Source of the DNA: Nematostella vectensis
Taxonomy: Eukaryota; Cnidaria; Anthozoa; Actiniaria; Edwardsiidae
DNA length: 64,000 bases
Assembly: GCF_932526225.1 (NCBI RefSeq)
Contig: NC_064046.1
Coordinates: forward strand, 8,767,719 to 8,831,718
Direction of reading: 5' to 3'
In this document: positions 1 through 12,600 of the stretch, piece by piece
Layout: every line of letters begins with the position of its first letter
How positions within the stretch are numbered: position 1 is the stretch's first letter
The notes under the pieces: model-generated
Database searches by the model: none
What the model saw: the letters and a program-made list of their open reading frames with translations, nothing else
What the model was told of the DNA's origin: nothing
Position numbers and translations under genes: made by a program

Positions 1-538
1 CCTCCCCCTCCACTGAGGATCACCTCCATCCTTCCCCCTCTCCACCGAGGATCACCTCCATCCTTACCCCTCTCCACCGAGGATCACCTCCATCCTCCCC
101 CCTCTCCACCGAGGATCACCTCCATCCTTCCCCCTCTCCACCGAGGATCACCTCCATCCTTCCCTCTTTCCACCGAGGCTCACCTCCATCCCTCCCCCTC
201 TCCACCGAGGATCACCTCCATCCTTCCTCATCTCCACCGAGGATCACCTCCATTCTTCCCCCTCTCCACTGAGGATCACTTCCATCCTTCCCTCTTTCCA
301 CCGAGGCTCACCTCCATCCCTCCCCCTCTCCACCGAGGATCACCTCCATCCTTCCTCATCTCCACCGAGGATCACCTCCATTCTTCCCCCTCTCCACTGA
401 GGATCACTTCCCTCCTTCCTCCCTTTCCACCCAGGATCACTTCCCTCCCTCCCTCCTTCCGCACCCCCCCCAACCCAGTATCACTTCCCTCCTTCCTCCC
501 TTTCCACCCAGGCTTCCAATTCTGCACCACCCAGGCTT
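1..538. repeat. 32-bp minisatellite (GAGGATCACCTCCATCC family)
   Basis: Tandem copies of a pyrimidine-rich unit of about 32 bp containing GAGGATCACCTCCATCC, close to uniform to about 420 and then degenerate to about 538. The array enters from the left edge. It lies in the intron or 3' region following the last visible UBA2 exon. There are no distinct spacers and no coding signal. Confidence 0.85.
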
Positions 539-625
539 TCCAGACTCAAATACAGAGAAATGGTTGACAAGGTTGATAACACATCTCTCCTAACACTTCA
601 ATGGAAAAAAAACTGTAAAAAGTAC

Positions 626-3600
626 CTGTGCTTTATGTTGATGACCAGTTCGTAGTTTTGTAAGAAATCATCTGCTTTCAGTCGACTTCCATTGATGATG
701 TTGAACTCAGCCAGTGCCTTTGGCAAGTTATCTGAGAGGAAAATTCAAAGATCTATGAATCGAATCAGAGTAAGGATGCTAGTACACTCACCAAAACCTT
801 TTACTTAAATAGACAAATAAGCTATGAATAATAGCATATAGAGAAGTCGAAACATGTGACAGCATGGCAGGCCATCACTGAACATCATATTTGGCTGTCA
901 AATACACTAATTATTTCTGGGAACTAAAGGCAGGGGCGTAGCCAGGGGGATGGCCTAGGGGGCCCGCCCCCCCCTTTTAGCAGCCAAAAATACAGTAATT
1001 GTATGAGACATTATCTCAAATACAGGAGAAAATGCCATGAAAATCCCCTTTTGGGCCCCCTCCCGTTAAAAATCCTGGCTACGCCGCTGAAAAGAACTTT
1101 GAAATGAAGAGTGTTAGTCTCTTTCCAGGCATATACATAGCAAGTGTACAGTGTACAGTGCTATTAGTGGGTAATTTTCTTTTGAGAGATAATCAAATAT
1201 TATACACACCGCGCTATGGGAAAATTAATGTGTGGAAAATAACCATAATCACATGGCGCCCAATGGAACATGAGTGACTCGGAGCCGGTTGAGCAGGGAG
1301 GGGCAAGGGTAAGGAGTTGGAGCCCCACCCTACTCATTTGTAGATATTTGAAATTACGTAACAATTAGGTATGGGTAGGTAACCATTGAATAGATTTAAA
1401 TGATTATTCAAATAGTTAAGAAAACGCTTGAGTTATGAGTTTTGTACGTAGAAAAAGTTTGGATCTAGATAGGTCTAGTGACCTATGTTCTGAAACATTG
1501 GAAAAGCTAAGAATATAAGGAAATTTATTGCCATTTTTTAAAAATTCCGAGCTTACTTAGTTACTGTTACTTAGTTACAGGGAGGGCCCTGTATTTGTCT
1601 CTCGACACACCCCTATATAAGAAGTAACAGGCTCAGTGATTCTATTAAAAACTGTCTGACTTTTATAAAATCTTTACCTTCGGTTTCACCTTGTTCACTT
1701 GATATGATGATAGTGCCTGAAAGTGTCAATCATTTTGATGCATCATCATAAAAAAAACTATATAACATTATTATATACATAATAATGTCCACACACAAAT
1801 TTTGGAGCCGAAAAAAACTCTAAAGAACCCTTCTCAGCCAAACCTTTGTTATTGCTTTAAACCAATACTGGAATATACATGAAAATACAAGTATCAACTA
1901 AATCCATCCCTTAAAACTTAAACGAATTATGTAGCATAATGGTGGCTGGGCTAGATTTCCAGCCATCACTCACTGCAAGTTCACAGAAACAAGCTGGAAA
2001 TCATATAATATGGCATATAATTAGACAAACCATTAGAAGAAATATTAAAATAACCATTTCAAGTATAGTCTCTTGTCTTTTTTATCAAACTAAATAAAAA
2101 ATATCACAATAGCCTAATAAGCTCTCACACTTGGTACTTTGCTAGGATAACAAATGGCTATGTGAAAGCTCAAATATCGTTGTAGGTTAATGAAGTGTTA
2201 CGGTACCTTTGCCATCATCAATCTCTACATCAGGAGCTATCATTCCAAACCTCTCTTTCAGAACCTGCAAGCAATGAATAAGACAGGCTCTTTTAGACAT
2301 CCAAGCACCGTTTGGCGATGGTATGATTTTGGTTCCTATGAAAGAAATAAGCAGTGTGTACCTGGCCCAAAAATCATGATGGTGATGATGAGTTATGACG
2401 TACCTGGCCCAAAAATCATCATGGTGATGATGAGTTATGACGTACCTCGCCCAAAAATCATCATGGTGATGATGAGTTATGACGTACCTCGCCCAAAAAT
2501 CATCTTGGTGATGATAAGTTATGACGTACCTTGCCCAAAAATCATCATGGTGATGATGAGTTATGACGTACCTCGCCCAAAAATCATCATGGTGATGATG
2601 AGTTGACGTACCTGGCCCAAAAATCATCATGGTGATGATGAGTTATGATGTACCTGGCCCAAAAATCATCATGGTAACGATGAGTTATGACGTACCTCGC
2701 CCAAAAATCATCATGGTGATGATGAGTTGACGTACCTGGCCCAAAAATCATCATGGTGATGATGAGTTATGATGTACCTGGCCCAAAAATCATCATGGTG
2801 ACGATGAGTTATGACGTACCTCGCCCAAAAATCATCATGGTGATGATGAGTTGACGTACCTGGCCCAAAAATCATCATGGTGATGATGAGTTATGATGTA
2901 CCTGGCCCAAAAATCATCATGGTGACGATGAGTTTTGACATACCTGGCCCAAAAATCATCATGGTAACGATGAGTTATGACGTACCTCGCCCAAAAATCA
3001 TCATGGTGATGATGAGTTATGACGTACCTGGCCCAAATATCATCATGGTGATGATGAGTTATGACATACCTTGCCCAAAAATCATCATGGTAACGATGAG
3101 TTATGACGTACCTCGCCCAAAAATCATCATGGTGATGATGATTTATAACGTACCTGGCCCAAAAATCATCATGGTGATGATGAGTTATGACATACCTTGC
3201 CCAAAAATCATCATGGTGATGATGAGTTATGACATACCTGGCCCAAAAATCATCATGGTGATGATGGGTTATGACGTACCTGGCCCAAAAATCATCATGG
3301 TGATGATGAGTTATGACGTACCTGGCCCAAAAATCATCATGGTGATGATGAGTTATGACTTTAGGATGCACTTTTGCCTACATTTTGTGCTGTATTTAAC
3401 CAGCTCAATTTTATTAGCCAAGTAGCTAATTTCTTACGCCTAGTGCACACTAGTGACATATCGACATAACGACATGGACATAACAACATAGGAGAAAAAA
3501 CATGTTTTTCTTTTATGTTGTTATGTCCATGTCGTTATGTGGGGTTAAACATAGTGTGCACACCCATGTCGTTATGTTGCTAGTGTGCACTAGGCATTAG

Positions 3601-6600
3601 GGAAAATACAGTGAATATAGAGGGACCTAGGGTATCCCATTCCCCTCTTTCTGTTGTCTTCGCACCAACTCTCGCTATCTGTCTTTTTGGTCTTCGGTAC
3701 TTAAAAAGGTACCTTTTCTTCAAGAGCTTGGATAGTCATCGTCTCAGTATTCACAAAAACAGTCACCTAAAACAATGAAAGAAAAACTATCAAATGGAAC
3801 TCAACATCAAAAATGCTCAAAATACTGCAGATACACTACCTCAGGTTTTGAGGCACATACGTAACACTTTGGGTTGGGTTCCACAAGTGCACATGGAACC
3901 AGAATTCTTTTTCTTGGATTTGGCTGTCGGTTTAGATAAATCTGGAAACAATACATTTGGCTAGTTTAGAAATGGCAGAGCCATAGCAGGGGGTGGGGCA
4001 CTGGGGGCATGTGCCCCCTGATATTTTTAAATATCATAATGAAATGACCAGTAGGGGCCTGGCTGTGCCCCCAATGGGTATACTGTGAAATCTTTGAACA
4101 AAGGAAACATCGGAAGGTCGAGGGGGTTTAATTGTATATATCCCCCTGTCCCCATTTTTAGGTGGTTCAGGGCAAAGTACAGGCCCATAGCCAGGGTTCA
4201 GGTAGTTCAACTTTGACTTGAAGGTCCGCTCTAATGAAGGAGAATAAAGTACCACTCTGAGCTAGTATAAGCTAAGATAAAATAGTCCACTAAATGGGTT
4301 AACTACCCCCCCCCCCTCCCTGCTCAAAATCCTGGCAATGGGCCTGAGATAACACATGCTTGTGGTAAAACTTACAGTTTTACATTTGTCCAGTTTACCA
4401 GCAAGGATGTTTAGGCCTTGCATGACTATAATCCCAGAGATGACGGCATTGGTGGTGGCAATGGCAGGGATAATGTTGCCTGCCATAGCTGAAACAAAGT
4501 TTTCAAAATAAATCATTCATGGCCTGAAAACATTAATAAATGGATAAACATTTACGAGGCTTAACAACTTCTTGGAATGCTGGATTATCAGAGCATAGAT
4601 TGTCCAATGTGGTCCAGATAATGGCATAAGCAGGGCTGTCAAAATGGAGTAGGTGGTTGCTTAAAAAAAGTAGCTGGTTGTGAGAGGAATAATGCAAAAT
4701 CAGCTCTAATATTCATTTTAACCATTAGACAAAAAGTATAGGCAATAAAACGTGCTGGGGAAGCTCCATCAGTCGCCGGCTTGTTCTGACAGCCCTGCAT
4801 ATGGCTCATGTATGACCACCAAACTCAGATTGGATTGACACTGTTGTTTTTGTAGGAGTGGGGAAATCAGAGAAAAACGCCAGAACTCACATCAGAACTG
4901 GGAACATGTGAAACCAGGAAACAAGTGGCACAAACGCTCACTAAAAGAGGACAGTATCTTTTACTTTAGTCTGGAGCAAAACACTTTGAAAGGTATAGGA
5001 AAACGGATGCTTAAAAGATAATTTTCATAATTTATAAGAATAATAAATACATTTATCTAAACAGGATAGAGATTCCAGCATAGCTGATGTTCTCAATAAT
5101 ACTCTTCCCCTCACACTTATTTACACTTATTACCATCTAAACTGCCATGCTTGTGGTACCTTTTATATCAAAACGGCTTTTCATGGGTATTCCAAAGATC
5201 TGGGCTCTGATGTTAGCAGCGCAACACACAAAATCCATTGATGCAGGATCATCCTTTAATGAGATTTTAACAGAATGTGCAAGAACTTAATGTACTGGAT
5301 TTAATAGGGAATGACTTTGACTCATACACTCTCTAACATTTCTCTAGACCTTTCTTATTGATATGACTAGAAAAACGACAGGCAAGCTGAAGAATGACTA
5401 GGCGGACGGCAAAGGTGTGTCAGAATCAACCAAAGGTTGAAATAAAATGTTTTACACCTCTATGAAAACTAAGCTGAGGTTTTTAATGTTAGGCATTTGT
5501 CTGATAAAAAATAGACTATTCTTAAAAAAATTCAGCGAAACTAGTCTGTTTTCACAAAGGCGTAAAACATAGGATTTCGACATAGTGTTGATTTATTCCA
5601 ACTTTCATTGAGTTTTGATATGAAGAGCATTTTTGTCAAACACTTTGGCAGTTGAATGAATTTCCCTTAAAAGTGAATTATAGAATATAGAAACAAAGAT
5701 TCCAAGGTTTATACTTTTGTTAGATATCCATGATAACACTTTACCTTATCCCATGACAAGTCTTCTCCTTTGGTGGACAGCTCAATCTTAAGACTCTCAA
5801 TACTAAAATTCCCATAAAAAACATTTATATAGCGCTTACACTATGTTCCAAGCACTTCACTTTTAAAATCCTGTTATGTATGTATTAAGAATGTCTTATC
5901 TAGGAACTAAGGAACACATGCTTCTAGCAAGCTGATATACATTCAACAAGTCAAATTCAGGGCCATGAAACAGAAAGATACCATCCATGTCTCGACAGGA
6001 AATCAAACCTGTTTCAGCAGAGGTGAGATGCCCCATACAATGACATGCTAACACACTGGGCCACCTGTGGTGAGAGGCCCCATACGCTGACACGCTAACA
6101 CACTGGGCCACCTGTGGTGAGAGGCCCCATACAATGACATGCTAACACACTGGGCCACCTGTGGTGAGAGGCCCCATACGCTGACAGGCTAACAAACTGG
6201 GCCACCTGTGGTGAGAGGCCCCATACACTGACATGCTAACACACTGGGTCACCTGTGGTGAGAGGCCCCATACGCTGACAGGCTAACACACTGGGTCACC
6301 TGTGGTGAGAGGCCCCATTGACCGGAACTGATTTGGTGCCATTGTGTGACAAATTGTAAATAGTCATTTGATTCCATGATTGTAATATGAGAGGGGGTGT
6401 GTGAGAGTAGAGAGAGGACAGCGCGTGAAGAACACGAGACAAGACAAGCGAGGAGAAAGAGATAAGTGAACACTTTTTATACTTTTACCACTTTATTACA
6501 GAAGAATAAATATCAATCAAAACCTGAGATTTTAGTGTATAGGCAAGTTCCGTACATTAGTGGTGCCGTGACCAGGATTAAGAGAAAAACTAGGATACGA

Positions 6601-9600
6601 ACCAAGAGACAAACAACATTCCTTCGGGATAACTCAAACATGGGTGATCCGGAACCGAGAGAAAGTGTCGATACAGACCCAGAACTCGAACTTAACAATA
6701 GGATCGACAAAGAAATCGAGAAATTGACATTCTATTTATAGGACACTGATGAAATGATAAACTCGTGTGATTTTGAAGAGATGAAAATGACTAGCGAGCG
6801 TACAAGCCAAATTAATGCGCGATTAAACAGCTTGATTCTTGAATTACAAGAACTAAAATTAGATCTTGGAAAATATACCGCGTGAGCTATAAGGCAATGG
6901 AAGAAAGATACAAAGGATAGATATTCCATGCTATTAGACAACAGAGACAGGATGGTAAGGCGCCTATAGGAGGAAAACAAGAGAGAAATTCAGATAGCTG
7001 AGGCCGAGAAATATAAGTTGAAATTCGAGCAGGAAGAAAGATTACATAGAGAAGTCCAGCAGCGTGAGAAAGAGCTATGGGAGGAGAGGCTCCAAGCGGA
7101 AATTAGAGTTGCAGAAAAGAAGCTAGAAATAGAAAGCGCCGCAAAGGCCAGTGGTTCGAAATTGCCCGAGTTAAAAATAACACCTTTCAAAGGCACCGCT
7201 GAAGACTGGATAAGATTCGAAAATATGTTTATTTCCCAAGTTGACAATAAAAAGATCTCAGCTGAGGAGAAGTTTGGCTATTTATTAGAGCTAGTTGAGC
7301 CTAGGGTGCGCGATCACCTTTCAAATCTCAAACCAGGAGAAGTGGGTTACAAAATAGCATGGGAGCGTCTGAGGGAGGAATACGGGCAAACGAAAACCGT
7401 TGTGGCCGCACACGTCGACCAAATATTAAACCTACCCATACTTAAGAGTGGGGGACATGCAAAGGTACGCGAATTTTACGAAACACTAAGCAAAAGTCAT
7501 GATGCATTGGAAACCCTAGGGGAAGGGAATATGCTTCGGGGTCTTGCCCTGTCCACCCTCAATAAGTTGCAAAAAATCCGAGCAGACCTGGTACGAACCG
7601 ACGAAGGGTGGGAGTCATGGGAAATGGGAGATGTCATCAAAGCCCTACAGAAGTGGCTAAAAAGGAATAAACCAGCTGAAGAAAGTGAAAGGGAACCGGG
7701 AGATAAGAGGAAGGAGCGGCATTATTTTAATCAAAAGGGCGTATCGCCCCAAACCCCTAAGGGACGGTGTATATTTGGGTGCCAAGAAGCTCATTGGGGG
7801 GACCTCTGTCCGGTCTATGATACACTCGAGAAACGCCGCAAGTTCTTCTCAGAGAATCGCCTATGTTTCAATTGCGGTCGGACTGGACATAGAGAGAACA
7901 AATGTAATGGGAGGGGCTGTTATAAGTGTAAGGCTAGGCACCACACAAGCCTGTGCCATGATAAACAACACAACGCAATGTTAAGTGGCTTCACGCCAAC
8001 GAGTGACGAAAAAACTTTGCCAGCGATTATCCCAGTGGTAATAAAAGGACAGACATTTTGGGCGTACCTCGATACGGGGTCTGGGAGAAACTTTGTTTCG
8101 AGGGAGGTGATCAGAAAGCTAAATCTTAGATCTGTACGACACGAGTCACGCCACATAGTGACAGTAAATGGAGTTAAAAAACAATCGATGCCCGTATTTG
8201 AGATTGAAATGAATTCCGTCGACGGAAAAGCCCGCGAAAACCTAGAAGTCACTGGAAGTCAAATGGTTGATTTTACCACCATCAAGAGGCCGACCATAGC
8301 AGAGCTAAAGGCCAAACATGCCCACATGAGAGACAAATCGTTTTACCGAACCGCAAGTGAAGAGTACCCGATCCACGTGATTTTATCAGATGCATTTTAC
8401 TGTAAAATACGAACCGAGCAGATAATCAAGGGTCAGCCAGACGATCCAGTGGTGGAAGGAACGACGTTTGGCTGGGTCGTCCACGGAGGGAAGGAGTACG
8501 CCGATGGAAGGTGTATGTTTGTGCGCGAAACAAACGACTATGAGAGGCTATACGCGCTAGATGTGCTCGGCATCGAAGACAGGAGCGAAACTGACCAATC
8601 AGACGTGTACAGCGAGTTCCGCGAAAACATCTCAAGAACAGATGACGGAAGGTACAAAGTAAGCGTGCCGTGGGTGCCTGGAGCTAAGCTGGAGAACACG
8701 AATGAAGAGCCTAGTAGGAAGCGTTTACGAAATGTTGAAAGGAAGCTAAGAAATGACGTGGAACTACGGGAAGCCTATGAGAAGATTGTCCGCGACCAGC
8801 TACACGAGGGAATAATCGAGACCGTTATAGAAAAATCGCGTGGTGACCGAATCTTCTATATGCCACACAAGCCAGTGGTTAGAGCCAACGCCCAAACGAC
8901 AAAGGTACGAATGGTATTCGACGCCAGCTGCAAGCCACACCCACTAGCTAATAGTGTCAATGAATGCATGCACACCGGTCCACCTCTTCAACCACTAATG
9001 TGGGACATCATGATACGAGCGCGCATGGCCCCACACCTGATCCTCGGTGACCTGGAGAAAGCATTCTTACAGATTGCGATTAAGGAAGAAGATAGAGACG
9101 CCTTCAGGTTCCTCTTCAACATAAACAACAAAGAGGAACACTTCCGGTTCGCCCGTGTACCTTTCGGCGCAGAAGCGAGTCCATTTATGTTAGGAGCCAC
9201 CATTCACCATCATCTTGACCGCCAACCCACCGAGCTAACGAACACAGTCAATGCACTCCGGGAGAACACATACGTCGACAACTTGATGCAGACCGGAAAT
9301 GACGTAGACGAATTAAAAGAGTTCAGAGAAGAGGCGACTAGAATATTTGAGTCAGCTAAGTTCCCCGCACACAAGTGGGAGTCAGATTTGCAAGATTTGG
9401 ACACTGAACCAAACCCCAGCAAGATACTCGGACACGTCTGGGATAAGCGGGAAGATATCCTTGAGATACAGGCCGATGTAAGTGCACAAGAGAAGGATCC
9501 CGTGACGAAACGCGCCATACTGAGCAAGCTTAGTGGAGTCTACGATCCCTTAGGAATTATTTCGCCGACAACTGTTGAAGGCAAGCGGATTTACCGCGAC

Positions 9601-12600
9601 GCGTGCGAAGAAAAAAGGGGCTGGAACGACGAAGTCAGTGAAAGTACCAAGAAAGCCTGGTTTAAGTGGACAGGCCAACTACGAAACGTCAAGATCCCAA
9701 GAAGCCTCGTGAGGGACCTTCGGAGAGTGAAAACAATTCATCTACATGTTTTCGCTGATGCCAGCAACGTAGCGTGTTCAGCTGTGATGATAGCAATTGT
9801 CGAGGACACCACGGGAGTAGTAAAGGGGCTGCTTACATCTAAATCGAGAATATCCAAGCGCAACACCTCGATTCCCCGTCTTGAGTTAGTGAGTGGTCAC
9901 ATGGCGGCAAATATGGTCAAGAACGTGTGTGCTGCGCTCAAACGATGGCCAATTACTTCCGTTACAGTTTGGATGGACAGCCTAGTGGCGCTCTACTGGA
10001 TTTGCAACCCAGGAAGACAGTGGAAGACCTTCGTGTCAAATAGAGTAAGGAAAATTGCTGAAATCACAAATAAAACACCAATCACTTGGAAGCACTGTTC
10101 GACAGAGAGGAATATAGCAGATCTCGGTAGTCGTGGAGCAACAATTGAGAAGATGGAAAGAGGAGAATGGTTCGCAGGACCAGACTGGTTACTTAAGGAA
10201 GAAGAATGGCCGGAGCAACCACAACTTCAAACAACTAAGGCCGTCAAAGAAGAACACAAACCTGTTGAATCAAGTATGTTAGTTTTGAAACGAAAACCCG
10301 ATGAGTGGGATGATCTATTACAACGGAACAGTCACTGGAAGACACTGCGTGTAACTGCATGGGCCCAGCGATTTAGGGCCAACGCCCTCGCGAAAATGAG
10401 AAAAGAGAACAAACGCAAAGGACCGCTAACAACGGACGACATCGCACAAGCAGAGGTTTGCTGGGTGAAGAGAGTCCAGAAATACGTACAGCCAGACCCA
10501 CAAAGCCCTGGATGGGAAGTTATAAAGGACGAGCAGAGGGGAGTCTTGAGGTGCAAAGGGAGAATCTGCGGTTATGAGCCAATCTACGTGGATGACAGAG
10601 CATTCGTAGACAAACTCGTTCAACACGTTCACCATCAAGTAAGTCATCTTGGCGTTGCAAACACGATGTCCGAGATTAGAGAGAAATGGTGGATTCCAAA
10701 ACTGAGGTCAAGAGTGAAAAAGGTGATTAATGAATGCAATCTGTGTAAAGTGTTCAGAGCCAAGCCTTACGGTCTGAGCCCAACGGCTGATTTACCGAGT
10801 TTCCGCGTAGAAGGTGGGAGACCATTTGAGACAGTTGGAGTAGACTTCGCTGGACCGCTCGATTACAAACTAGCGAGAAATGGAAAGGGGAAGTGCTATA
10901 TCATCATATTCACGTGCGCGACGTCTAGAGCAGTACATCTTGAAGTGACGAAATCTCAAACAGCGGAGGAGTTTCAAAGGAAGTTGAACGCATTCATCAC
11001 CCGCCGCACCAGGCCTGTGCGCATCGTATCAGACAACGCGTCAGTATTCAAGGCAACAGCGACTTGGATTAAGAAGATTCGGAAAAGTGAAGTATTGCAA
11101 GATTATCTCGCAAAGCAAGGTATAAGGTGGCAATTCAATTTGTCGAGATCGCCATGGTGGGGAGGGATGTATGAGCAGCTAATTCGAGAAATAAAGAAGA
11201 CCCTCTACAAGACTATGGGGAGGTCAAGTCTGCATTACGAACAGATGGAGGAAGTTGTCGTCGACATCGAGCGACATCTAAATAATCGACCACTCACGTA
11301 CGTAGAAAGTGACAACGGAGAAGACCACGTCCTCACCCCAAACATCATCATGTGGGGGCAGGATTCTCACATTCTTGAAGATATCGAGGTTGACGAAAAC
11401 GAAGTTAGCAAACTGCATGCGCGACTAATGATGAAACGAGAGCAAGTTTGGCAGCGTTGGAGACGAGAATACATCCACAGCTTAATGGAGAGTCACCGCG
11501 TTAAGAGGGGAGGTAACATCGCTCCTGACATAGGAGAAGTCGTTCTTCTAGTTGGAGAAAGCAAAAACCGAGGCGAGTGGGCGAAAGGAAAAGTAGTTGA
11601 TCACGTGCGCGGCAGAGACGGCATTGTGCGGGGCGTGTCTCTGCTTCACGAGAGCTATATCATCCAAAGGCCACTAACTCTCGTCTGCTCTCTAGAAATT
11701 AGAGCTGCGAGCAAGCAGATACCAGAGCGTGCGCCACCTGCAGCATCGGAGGTCATCGTGAGGCCGACTCGAGGAGCAGCACGAGATGCGCGCGAAAAAG
11801 TTCGCGTCCTACTCGAAGATGACGAGTGAACTCGATGACAACACAGCAAGAAGACTACGTTGTAAAAGCGGAAAGTCAACGATGTAAATAATACGGGACT
11901 TATTCTACAAACTCTATACAGAAAGAGACTTTAAAGAGACTCTTATTGTTTTGTCTATAAAATTAATTCAAGGATCATCAATTTTAGGGGAGAGTGACCG
12001 GAACTGATTTGGTGCCATTGTGTGACAAATTGTAAATAATCATTTGATTCCATGATTGTAATATGAGAGGGGGTGTGTGAGAGTAGAGAGAGGACAGCGC
12101 GTGAAGAACACGAGACAAGACAAGCGAGGAGAAAGAGATAAGTGAACACTTTTTATACTTTTACCACTTTATTACAGAAGAATAAATATCAATCAAAACC
12201 TGAGATTTTAGTGTATAGGCAAGTTCCGTACACCATACACTGACATGCTAACACACTAGGCCACCTGTGGTGAGAGGCCCCATACACTGACATGCTAACA
12301 CACTGGGCCACCTGTGGTGAGAGGCCCCATACACTGACATGCTAACACACTGGGCCACCTGTGGTGAGAGGCCCCATACACTGACATGCTAACACACTGG
12401 GTCACCTGTGGTGAGAGGCCCCATACGCTGACAGGCTAACACACTGGGTCACCTGTGGTGAGAGGCCCCATTGACCGGAACTGATTTGGTGCCATTGTGT
12501 GACAAATTGTAAATAGTCATTTGATTCCATGATTGTAATATGAGAGGGGGTGTGTGAGAGTAGAGAGAGGACAGCGCGTGAAGAACACGAGACAAGACAA

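Larger units (their letters stand above)
6319..12232 (+). mobile_element. BEL/Pao-type LTR retrotransposon, near full length
   Basis: A 5.9-kb element bounded by two 238-bp direct LTRs (TG...CA), flanked on each side by CCAT, the likely target duplication. Directly inside the 5' LTR is TGGTGCCGTGACCAGG, a plausible primer-binding site. A purine tract, AGGGGAGAG, abuts the 3' LTR. The single large ORF has the Gag-zinc knuckle-protease-RT-RNase H-integrase order typical of BEL/Pao. I can see only one base difference between the LTRs, so insertion looks recent. It is antisense to the host gene UBA2 and lies in its largest intron. Confidence 0.95.

Noticed and set aside
2187..3425. ORFs with [12 protein letters not shown] or [14 protein letters not shown] repeats
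   Set aside because: Products of the 42-bp intronic minisatellite, open on both strands, with no other domain.
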